DNA of 9,569 nucleotides, taken from NCBI GenBank assembly GCA_964487155.1, contig CAZAQB010000126.1:1-9569 (forward strand), written 5' to 3'. This stretch comes from CAZAQB01 sp964487155. Its GTDB lineage: Bacteria > Pseudomonadota > Gammaproteobacteria > Nitrococcales > Nitrococcaceae. Within the stretch, counting starts at the first letter, position 1. The number at the start of each line of letters is the position of its first letter. The notes under the pieces are model-generated. The model had not been told where the DNA came from, made no database searches, and saw nothing but the letters and a program-made list of their open reading frames with translations. The position numbers were made by a program, and so were the translations under genes. Below are positions 1 to 5,742 of this stretch, in pieces.

Positions 1-2303
1 CGGGTTGCGGCGCGCAGCCGGGCCGCGGCCACCACCGCCTGCCCCAGGCTCAGGCCGCCGTCGTTCACCGGTACCCGCTCGGGACGCAGGGGCTGGATCC
101 GCACGGCAGCCAGGGCCCGCCGGCAGCGTTTCAGCAGCAGGGCGTTCTGGAAACAGCCGCCGGTCAGGACCACCCGCTCGACGCCGAACTGGCTGCAGAT
201 CTCGGCCAACCCCAGGGCGAGCATGTTGTGGAAGCGCATTGCCAGCCGGGGCACGGAGACGCCGCTGCGCCGCCCCGCCAGCAGGGCCTTGAGGCCCGGG
301 CGCCAGTCCAGAACCCAGCAACCGCCATGCTGGTTGATCTCGAAGGGCAGCGCGGAGCCCTCCGATTCCGCCTCCTCCGCCGCGGACTGCAGCGCCATGG
401 CTGCCTGGCCATCGAAGCTGCTCTGGCGCACCAGCCCCAGCAGCGCCGCCGCGGCGTCGAACAGGCGCCCGGCACTGTAGGTCATTGGGGCGTTGACCCC
501 CCGCTCCAGCATGGTGAATACGATGCCCCGCTCGCCGGGGATCAGCCCCATGTCGTTGTCCCGCGCCAACTGCGGGTCCACCGCGAACAGCGCTCCCAGG
601 GCGCTGCGAGTGGGCTCGCGCAGCGCCCGTTCGCCGCCGGGCAGGCTGAACGGGTGCAGGTGGGCGACGCGGCGGAAGCTGCCGGTGGTGCACTGCAGGA
701 ACTCGCCGCCCCAGATGGTGCCGTCACCGCCGTAGCCGGTGCCGTCCCAGCACACCGCCAGCACCGGCCCCTCCAGCTCCAGCTCCGCCATGGCGGCGGC
801 TGCGTGGGCATGGTGGTGCTGGACGGTTTCCAGGGGCAGGCCGGAGTCGGCCGCCAGGCTCACGCTCGGATAGTCCGGATGCTGGTCCACCGCCACCCGG
901 GCGGGATCGAGCCGGTACAGGGACTGCAGGCTGTCCACATCCTCGCGCCAGCGCCGGCGCGCATCGGAACTCTGCAGGTCGCCGATGTGGGCTCCCAGCA
1001 CCGTCCCCGTGGGGCCCACCACGGCGATGCTGGCCCGCATGTGCCCGCCGGCGCCGAGCACCACCTCCGGCGCGGTCACCGGCAGCCGCAGGGGGGCGTA
1101 GCCGCGTCCCACCCGCAACAGCATGGGCCGTTCGTCGACGACCTGAGCCACGGAGTCCTCCACCGGCCGCTCAATGGGCCGGTCATGCACCAGGAACAGG
1201 TCGGCCATGCGGCCCAGCCGATCCAGGGCCTCCCGCTCGTCGATGCAGACCGGCTCCTCGCTGCGGTTGCCGCTGGTCGCCACCACCGGCCGGCCCAGGT
1301 CGGCGCAGATCAGGGAGTGCAGCGGGTTGGAGGGCAGCATCACGCCGAGCCGGGGGTTGCCGGGGGCCACCGCCGGGGCCAGCGCGTCACCGGCCCGTCG
1401 CAGCAGCACGATGGGGGCCTGGGGAGAGGCCAGCAACGCCCGTTCCGCCGCCGACATGCGGCAGGCGGCCGCGGTGCTCTCCAGATCCGGGTACATCACC
1501 GCCAGGGGCTTGTGGGGCCGGCGCTTGCGGCGGCGCAGCTCCGCCACCGCCGCCTCCTGGGCGGCGTCCACCATCAGGTGGAAGCCCCCGACGCCCTTCA
1601 CGGCCACGATGCGGCCGTCGTCCAGGGCGTCCACGGCGGCGTCCAGGGCCGCTTCTCCGCGGGCCTGCTCGCGGCCGGCAGCGTCCAGCAGCTGGAGCTG
1701 GGGGCCGCACTCCGGGCAGGCGTTCGGCTGAGCGTGGAAGCGCCGGTTGTTGGGATCCTCGTACTCGGCCTGACAGGCGCGGCACATGGTGAAGCGGCGC
1801 ATGCCGGTGTTGGCCCGATCGTAGGGCAGCTGTTCGAGGATCGAGAACCGGGGGCCGCAGTGGGTGCAGTTGGTGAAGGGGTAACGATAGCGTCGGTCCG
1901 ATGGATCCTGAATCTCGGCGAGGCAGTCCGGGCAGGTGGCGAGATCCGGCAGCACACCGGCGCGCCGGGTGCCGCCCTCGCGGCTGGCGCGGATCTGGAA
2001 ACCGCGGTCACCCCGCAGGGGCCGTGGCCGGCCTCGCAGCGAGTCGATGCGCGCATTGACCGGGGCGTCCGCCTGCAGCCGGCGCTCGAACTCGTCCACC
2101 GGCCCGCGGGGGCCCTCCACTTCGATGACCACTCCCGCGGGGGTGTTCTCCACCCAGCCGCTGAGATCCAGCTCGAGCGCAAGGCGGTACACGAACGGCC
2201 GGAAACCCACGCCCTGCACGAGGCCGCCGACCCGCAGCCGGCGCCGTGAGAAACCGGCGCCGCCGCCGGCGCCGTCGGCGCGGTGGTATTGCGACGGGCT
2301 CAT
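1..2303 (-). CDS. hypF: HypF, [NiFe] hydrogenase maturation carbamoyltransferase (3' end cut by window edge)
   Basis: HypF uses carbamoyl phosphate and ATP to make the thiocarboxamide on HypE that becomes the CN ligands of the NiFe active site; it is cytoplasmic. Reading from the ATG at 2303, about 767 residues are visible. In order: an acylphosphatase domain (GLVQGVGFRPF, about residues 27-37); a double zinc-finger region (CPDC about 124, CTHCGPR about 146, CRAC about 174, CPECGP about 196); a YrdC-like domain (about 215-405, with VATSGN and VHDRPI); and a Kae1-like C-terminal domain (HHHAH about 496, DGTGYGGDGTIWGGE about 520, LTGGCFQN about 711, NDGGLSLGQ about 745). The last motif normally lies near the C-terminus, so only a few codons are missing. 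The frame stays open upstream to 2507, but residues there are Pro/Arg/Gly-rich with no family similarity, so 2303 is preferred. One oddity: the segment usually reading like G-x-K-N-T is GGHMRAS here (about 419-425). No hydrogenase structural gene is in the window. Confidence 0.96.
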   Translation of the reverse strand, partial: MSPSQYHRADGAGGGAGFSRRRLRVGGLVQGVGFRPFVYRLALELDLSGWVENTPAGVVIEVEGPRGPVDEFERRLQADAPVNARIDSLRGRPRPLRGDRGFQIRASREGGTRRAGVLPDLATCPDCLAEIQDPSDRRYRYPFTNCTHCGPRFSILEQLPYDRANTGMRRFTMCRACQAEYEDPNNRRFHAQPNACPECGPQLQLLDAAGREQARGEAALDAAVDALDDGRIVAVKGVGGFHLMVDAAQEAAVAELRRRKRRPHKPLAVMYPDLESTAAACRMSAAERALLASPQAPIVLLRRAGDALAPAVAPGNPRLGVMLPSNPLHSLICADLGRPVVATSGNRSEEPVCIDEREALDRLGRMADLFLVHDRPIERPVEDSVAQVVDERPMLLRVGRGYAPLRLPVTAPEVVLGAGGHMRASIAVVGPTGTVLGAHIGDLQSSDARRRWREDVDSLQSLYRLDPARVAVDQHPDYPSVSLAADSGLPLETVQHHHAHAAAAMAELELEGPVLAVCWDGTGYGGDGTIWGGEFLQCTTGSFRRVAHLHPFSLPGGERALREPTRSALGALFAVDPQLARDNDMGLIPGERGIVFTMLERGVNAPMTYSAGRLFDAAAALLGLVRQSSFDGQAAMALQSAAEEAESEGSALPFEINQHGGCWVLDWRPGLKALLAGRRSGVSVPRLAMRFHNMLALGLAEICSQFGVERVVLTGGCFQNALLLKRCRRALAAVRIQPLRPERVPVNDGGLSLGQAVVAAARLRAAT

Positions 2304-2398
2304 CGGGAGAACTCTGCCATGCCGCCCCGGCGCGCCGGGGCGCGCGCCACGGGGACGGGTCGGGTCTGGAACATGGGGTGCAGATCCTTGTGGGGCAT
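2300..2398 (-). CDS. Possible 32-residue leader ORF overlapping the hypF start
   Basis: A short frame starts at an ATG at 2398 and ends with a TGA that shares an ATGA overlap with the hypF start codon, the arrangement expected for translational coupling. The peptide begins MPHKDLHPMFQ and then becomes Arg/Pro/Ala-rich. There is no clear Shine-Dalgarno sequence before its ATG and I recognise no family. The overlap is the only positive argument; in DNA this GC-rich a 33-codon open frame arises easily by chance. Confidence 0.15.
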   Translation of the reverse strand: MPHKDLHPMFQTRPVPVARAPARRGGMAEFSR

Positions 2399-2503
2399 GG
2401 GCAGCGCGCCATGGTAACCGATTCCCGGCTGCGCCTTGGTGGCAGAACGTGGAACGGCGGTCGGACCGCCGCCCCGCCGCCGACGGCCACAGACCGGTGA
2501 TGC
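2304..2503 (-). other. 200-nt gap between the cyclic-nucleotide-binding gene and hypF, with two palindromes
   Basis: The gap is unusually long for two genes that otherwise look co-transcribed. It holds a perfect 16-bp palindrome at 2325-2340 (CCCCGGCGCGCCGGGG), 22-37 nt upstream of the hypF ATG, and a 17-nt inverted repeat at 2455-2471 (8-nt arms around one G). Neither is followed by a T-run, so they are not typical intrinsic terminators. They could be mRNA structures that tune hypF translation or stability, or chance features of GC-rich DNA. No promoter is obvious. Confidence 0.4.
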
Positions 2504-2965
2504 TCATGCCGCCGCCTCACGCAGCTCCAGGATGCGCAGGCGGGTGGCATGCAGGCGCTCGCTGATGACAGGCACGAAACGCGCCATGAGGGCGAAACCC
2601 AGCCCGGGGTCGTTCTCCATGGAACGGCGCAGGCAGCCTGCCTCGAAGGCGATGACCCAGCCCCGCTCCATGGCCCGGGCATCGAACTGGCAACGGTAGG
2701 GGGGCGCCAGCCAGGACCAGCCGAGCATCTGCCCGGCGCCCAGCGTCTCGATGGTGAGGTCGCCCCTTTGGGCGAGCCTCACCGACAGGCACACGCTGCC
2801 GGAGAGCACCATGTAGAAGCAGTTGGCCGGCTCCCCGACGCTCAGCAGGTGCTGGCCCGGCGCGAACTCCCGCAGCCGGGCGCAGCAGGCCAGGGAGTCC
2901 AGCTGCGCGCCGTCCAGGCCCGCGAAGAATTCCTCGCCTGCGAGAGCCTCCCGCAACCGAATCAC
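2504..2965 (-). CDS. Cyclic-nucleotide-binding (CRP-type sensor) domain protein without a DNA-binding domain
   Basis: From the GTG at 2965 this is 153 residues: a beta-roll domain (EFAPGQHLLSVGEPANCFYMVLSGSV, residues 33-58, and IETLGAGQMLGWSW, 72-85) and a helical tail. It stops before any helix-turn-helix, so it cannot be a complete Crp/Fnr regulator. The segment corresponding to the CRP phosphate-binding cassette reads GWSWLAPPYRCQFDARA (82-98) and lacks the usual Gly-Glu...Arg-Ser/Thr pattern, so cAMP binding is doubtful. From memory, proteins with this GWSWL-PPYR-FDARA signature occur at the head of group 3b (sulfhydrogenase-type) NiFe hydrogenase operons, which suits hypF as downstream neighbour. 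Start choice: the frame is open to an ATG at 3151, but that would lie upstream of the FNR-type operator and predicted promoter, and the extra residues are low-complexity. TTG codons at 2998 and 3022 are alternatives; none has a good Shine-Dalgarno sequence. Confidence 0.85.
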   Translation of the reverse strand: MIRLREALAGEEFFAGLDGAQLDSLACCARLREFAPGQHLLSVGEPANCFYMVLSGSVCLSVRLAQRGDLTIETLGAGQMLGWSWLAPPYRCQFDARAMERGWVIAFEAGCLRRSMENDPGLGFALMARFVPVISERLHATRLRILELREAAA

Positions 2966-3093
2966 GGCAATACCAAGCCGCGGCCGCGGTGTTCGCAACA
3001 GCCGTAACGCATCTCGTTCCAACCCCTGACGTTCAAAGTGCCCGCCCCCGCGCCGGCCATGCCGGGCAGATCCTGCGGCCTCCAGTAGCGGCC

Positions 3094-3099
3094 AAGGTA
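3094..3099 (-). promoter_or_regulatory. Candidate -10 element for the cyclic-nucleotide-binding gene/hypF transcript
   Basis: The hexamer TACCTT (minus strand, 3099 to 3094) matches TATAAT at only three of six positions. Its placement is what matters: if the FNR-type palindrome is centred 41.5 bp upstream of the transcription start, as in class II activated promoters, the start falls near 3087 and this hexamer lies exactly at -12 to -7. A poor -10 and no -35 are normal for activator-dependent promoters. Confidence 0.4.
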
Positions 3100-3119
3100 G
3101 CGGTCTGTCAGGGGCGAAA

Positions 3120-3137
3120 GCTTGACCAGCGTCAAGC
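3120..3137 (-). promoter_or_regulatory. FNR/DNR-type operator (perfect inverted repeat)
   Basis: GCTTGACCAGCGTCAAGC is a perfect inverted repeat with 7-nt arms and a 4-nt spacer. The core TTGAC-N4-GTCAA has the half-site sequence and spacing of FNR-family regulators (FNR, ANR, DNR, NnrR; consensus TTGAT-N4-ATCAA). It lies between the transporter stop codon (3168) and the cyclic-nucleotide-binding gene. Low-oxygen or nitric-oxide control of a hydrogenase-maturation transcript is biologically sensible. The C/G at the fifth half-site position departs from the E. coli FNR consensus, so the precise regulator is uncertain. Confidence 0.7.
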
Positions 3138-3167
3138 CACCGTGCCCGCAAGGCGAAATCGGGACGA

Positions 3168-3929
3168 TCAGAGAGGCACGCCCACCAGGGCCCGCAGGCC
3201 GGCCCCCACCAGGTAGGCCAGGGCGGCCGCGGCCCCGCCCATGGCGAGGGTCTCCAGGCCGGTCCGCCCGGCAGGACGTTCCACCAGGCGTCCCTTCACT
3301 GCCCCCACGCCGAAAAAGGCGACGCCGGTGAGCAGGGCGCTGGCGGGAAACCGCGCCGGGGGGTCCAGCACCGGCACCAGGTAGGGCAGTAGGGGAATCA
3401 GCCCCACCGCGAGAAAAGCGGCGGCGGTGGCGAAGGCGGCCCGCAGCGGTGCCGGGGCGTGGGGCGTCAGGCCATGCTCCTCCTGGACCATGGTTTCAAC
3501 CCAGCGCCCCTCGTCGGAGGTGATGGTCTCCACGACCCGCTCCAGGGTCTCCCCCTCCAGCCCCTTGGCGGCGAACAGCTGGCGCACCTCCTCGCGTTCG
3601 CCCTCGGGCACCAGGCGGATGTGGCGCCGCTCCCGGGCCCGGACTTGGTCCAGCACATGGCGCTGGCTGCTGGCCGCCTGGTAGTTGCTGACCGCCATGC
3701 TGAAACCGTCAGCCAGCAGGTTGGCGAGACCCAGGATCACCGCCACCATCGCCGGCAGGCCGCCGCCGGCCACGCCGGCAACCACTGCGAAGGTTGTGAC
3801 CGCGCCGTCGATGGCCCCCAGCACGGCGTCCCCCAGGTAGGAAGGCCGGGGCGGTTCGGATAGCCGCTCCCGCACCGCCGAGGGGTCGTGCTCCCGGCGC
3901 AGCCGCTCGTGATCGGAGGAAGAAGTCAT
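3168..3929 (-). CDS. VIT1/CCC1-family Fe2+/Mn2+ transporter
   Basis: An inner-membrane protein of 253 residues resembling the vacuolar iron transporter/CCC1 family, which moves Fe2+ or Mn2+ out of the cytoplasm, probably by proton exchange. Visible parts: a charged cytoplasmic N-terminus (1-30); a first membrane pair (about 33-56 and 58-80) with GDAVLGAIDGAVTTFAVVAG and the family hallmark NLLADGFSMAVSNY; an acidic helical hinge (about 90-155) with E100, E109, E111, E113, E114, M147, E150 and E151 where family members bind metal; then three further hydrophobic helices (about 163-188, 196-213, 226-250). Length is normal for bacterial members. The ATG at 3929 lies 16 nt after the ParA stop, so it is probably the last gene of a CHAD-ParA-transporter transcript. 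Metal specificity cannot be read from sequence. Confidence 0.93.
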   Translation of the reverse strand: MTSSSDHERLRREHDPSAVRERLSEPPRPSYLGDAVLGAIDGAVTTFAVVAGVAGGGLPAMVAVILGLANLLADGFSMAVSNYQAASSQRHVLDQVRARERRHIRLVPEGEREEVRQLFAAKGLEGETLERVVETITSDEGRWVETMVQEEHGLTPHAPAPLRAAFATAAAFLAVGLIPLLPYLVPVLDPPARFPASALLTGVAFFGVGAVKGRLVERPAGRTGLETLAMGGAAAALAYLVGAGLRALVGVPL

Positions 3930-3945
3930 CGTTGGCTTACCGCTC

Positions 3946-4692
3946 TCAGAGACCGCCCAGCCGGCGCTGGACCTCGCGCCACAGACCCCGGTAGGCGTGG
4001 GCGGCAGGGCTGCGGGGGGCGAACTGTTCCAGAGGCCGGCGGGTCAGGCCCATGCGTTCCACCTCGCTCGCGTAGGGCACCCACAGGCGCAGTGCGCCGG
4101 GCACCACCTGGGCCGGGTCGTCGCTCCAGCGCCGGTGGAGGCCGCGGCGCCGGTCCACCATGGTGAAGAACGGCCACAGCCGGTGCAGCGCGCGGCGGGA
4201 GCCGGCGAACTGCTCCAGCATCTGCTCCCAGGCGCGCAGCGACAGCGGCGTCGGGATCAGCGGCGCCAGCACGGCGTCCGCCGCCGCCAGCACATTCTCG
4301 GCCAGCCGCGAGCTGCTGGGCGGACAGTCCAGCACCACCAGGGCATAGCGCTCGGCGAACGGGGCCAGCAGCTCGGCGAGGCGGCTGCGCCCGCCCAACT
4401 CGTCCAGGCGCAGATCCAGGTGGCGCAGCGCCCGGTCCGCCGGCAACAGGTCCAGATGCGGGTGGCCGGTGGGCCTGACCTCCCGTCCCAGGGGCGCCTT
4501 GCCCTTGAGCAGCCGCCGGGGCTTTTCCTCCAGCCCCGGCTCCACCCCCAGATACCATCCGGCGGCCCCCTGGGGATCCAGGTCCCAGAGCAGCGTCGGG
4601 CGGCCGGAGGCGGCAGCCAGGTAGGCCAGGTTCACTGCCGTGGCGGTCTTGCCGACACCGCCCTTGAGGTTGTAGCTGGCCAGCGTCTGCAT
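3946..4692 (-). CDS. Orphan ParA/MinD-superfamily ATPase
   Basis: A soluble ATPase of 248 residues. It has the deviant Walker A motif KGGVGKT (residues 10-16, signature Lys10 plus Lys15), the A' motif LWDLDPQG (35-42) and Walker B VVLDCPP (119-125). These are the hallmarks of ParA-type ATPases that dimerise on ATP, bind DNA non-specifically and position plasmids, chromosome origins, carboxysomes, chemosensory arrays or other cargo. There is no N-terminal helix-turn-helix and no parB-like gene or parS-like repeats nearby, so plasmid or chromosome partitioning is unlikely to be its job. It lies 59 nt after the CHAD gene and 16 nt before the transporter gene on the same strand. I infer a cargo-positioning or regulatory ATPase serving the CHAD protein. 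No good Shine-Dalgarno sequence precedes its ATG, so translation may depend on readthrough or coupling from upstream. Confidence 0.92.
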   Translation of the reverse strand: MQTLASYNLKGGVGKTATAVNLAYLAAASGRPTLLWDLDPQGAAGWYLGVEPGLEEKPRRLLKGKAPLGREVRPTGHPHLDLLPADRALRHLDLRLDELGGRSRLAELLAPFAERYALVVLDCPPSSSRLAENVLAAADAVLAPLIPTPLSLRAWEQMLEQFAGSRRALHRLWPFFTMVDRRRGLHRRWSDDPAQVVPGALRLWVPYASEVERMGLTRRPLEQFAPRSPAAHAYRGLWREVQRRLGGL

Positions 4693-4716
4693 GAGAGAGT
4701 CCGGTGGCGGGGTGTT

Positions 4717-4739
4717 AGCAGCCTTCGGGTTAGGCTGCT
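4717..4739. repeat. Hairpin between the CHAD and ParA genes (AGCAGCC...GGCTGCT arms)
   Basis: Seven-base perfect arms AGCAGCC (4717-4723) and GGCTGCT (4733-4739) enclose a 9-nt loop. No T-run follows on either strand, so this is not a canonical intrinsic terminator; it may act as an mRNA processing or attenuation element within the operon. The same arm sequences form the core of the hairpin at 5714-5742, on the other side of the CHAD gene. Confidence 0.6.
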
Positions 4740-4751
4740 CCTACTGCGCCG

Positions 4752-5654
4752 TCAACCGCGCCATGCCTTCCAGTATGCCTGCAGGCGCTCCAGGTGGGCG
4801 GCGGGCCGTTCGGCGTAGAGGCGCCGACCCAGGGCCTGGGCCTCCCCGCGCAGCGCCTGCTGGCGTTGGATGGCCAGCGAGTCGATCCTGCGCCGCGTGG
4901 CGGCGGCGCCGAACAGCTCGGGTTCGGCTGCCAGTGTGGCCCTCAGCACCGCCAGGTCGTGGTCGTCGCCCACCAGCTCCGAGAGGGCCTTCAAGGCGCT
5001 GCGCCGGGTCTGCATCTCGTCCACCCAGACCGGCTGCAGCAGCTTGGTGTGGTACCAGTGGTCCTTGATGCGCTTGCGCCACTCGTGGAAGGCCTCGTCA
5101 CTGCGCTGCCGGTACGCCTCTTTCAGGCGCCGGCGCCCCTGGCGGTAGGCCCGCTTCCAGCCCGCGGCCAGCAATGAGAACCCGCCGCCGTCCGGCAGCG
5201 GCCAGGCGGCGAGACGCTCGGCGGCCTGCAGCAGGTCGTCGCGGACCTGCTCGATGGCGGCGCTGTCCTCCAGTTCCGCCGCGCTGACCCGCGCCAGCCG
5301 AGCCTCCAGCCGCTCGCGGCACTGCACCATGGCCGAGCCGGCCAGGCGCCGCGGACAGACCTGGTCCAGCTTGTCCCAGGTCTCCAGCAGGGCCTGGGCG
5401 TCGCGGGCCGCCGCCAGCCGCCGGCCGGCATCCCGGAACCAGGCGTTCTCCTCGGCATAGCGCTGTCCCAGGGGCTCGCGCATCAGCCGCAACACGGCGC
5501 GGATTTCCTTGAAACGCTTGCGGGCCTCGTGCACGCCTTCATGGCGTTGCGCGGCCGGCCGTGCCAGCTCATCCCGGGCCGCCTCGATGCGCTCCGTCAC
5601 CACTCGGCGAATGCCGGACCCGACGCCTTCCTCAAGCTTGAGTTGGAATCCCAC
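4752..5654 (-). CDS. CHAD-domain protein (polyphosphate-binding helical protein)
   Basis: This 300-residue protein is a single CHAD (conserved histidine alpha-helical domain) unit. The two hallmark helices are present: VHEARKRFKEIRAVLRL (41-57) and FHEWRKRIKDHWYHTKLL (189-206), with paired His and Arg/Lys residues and the later LVGDDHDLAVL motif (227-237). The basic faces of CHAD helices are known to bind inorganic polyphosphate, and stand-alone CHAD proteins (phosins) localise to polyphosphate granules. There is no N-terminal CYTH domain, so it is not a CYTH-CHAD triphosphatase. The start is a GTG at 5654. AGGAGG (complement of 5666-5671) lies 11 nt upstream, rather far, with further G-rich bases between. 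It is first of a three-gene series with ParA and the VIT-type transporter, and is separated from truC by a terminator-like hairpin. Confidence 0.93.
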   Translation of the reverse strand: MGFQLKLEEGVGSGIRRVVTERIEAARDELARPAAQRHEGVHEARKRFKEIRAVLRLMREPLGQRYAEENAWFRDAGRRLAAARDAQALLETWDKLDQVCPRRLAGSAMVQCRERLEARLARVSAAELEDSAAIEQVRDDLLQAAERLAAWPLPDGGGFSLLAAGWKRAYRQGRRRLKEAYRQRSDEAFHEWRKRIKDHWYHTKLLQPVWVDEMQTRRSALKALSELVGDDHDLAVLRATLAAEPELFGAAATRRRIDSLAIQRQQALRGEAQALGRRLYAERPAAHLERLQAYWKAWRG

Positions 5655-5665
5655 GTTTCGCCCCG

Positions 5666-5671
5666 CCTCCT
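5666..5671 (-). promoter_or_regulatory. Ribosome binding site of the CHAD gene
   Basis: AGGAGG on the minus strand is the strongest Shine-Dalgarno sequence near this start. Its 11-nt spacer to the GTG at 5654 is longer than optimal, but no other in-frame start lies closer, and the product begins sensibly for a CHAD protein. Confidence 0.5.
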
Positions 5672-5713
5672 GTCGGCCGCCGCGCGGCCCGGCAGCCCGA
5701 TGATGCGAAAATC

Positions 5714-5742
5714 CTAGCAGCCTGAGTCCGACAGGCTGCTAG
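5714..5742 (-). terminator. Hairpin terminator at the end of truC, containing its stop codon
   Basis: Perfect 11-bp arms, CTAGCAGCCTG (5714-5724) and CAGGCTGCTAG (5732-5742), enclose a 7-nt loop. Reading on the minus strand the stem is followed by GATTTTCG, a short T-run, so it plausibly terminates the four-gene block ending in truC. The truC TAG stop (5741-5739) lies in the first arm. The right side also forms an alternative 14-bp palindrome, GGCTGCTAGCAGCC (5734-5747). The T-run is weak (four T), so partial readthrough into the CHAD block is possible. Confidence 0.65.

Noticed and set aside
228..2249. A 673-codon open frame on the plus strand
   Set aside because: It is antisense to hypF, whose zinc fingers and HHHAH and GTGYGGDGTIWGGE motifs are unmistakable. 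The plus-strand product is His/Gln/Gly-rich with no recognisable domain, a typical artefact of high GC.
2966..3151. Start of the cyclic-nucleotide-binding gene at the ATG at 3151
   Set aside because: It would place the start upstream of the FNR-type operator and predicted transcription start, and the added 62 residues are low-complexity. It is not wholly excluded if transcription comes from the transporter gene.
5631..5642. 12-bp palindrome CTCAAGCTTGAG
   Set aside because: It lies in the first codons of the CHAD gene (Leu-Lys-Leu-Glu-Glu) and has no half-site spacing or position that suggests an operator.
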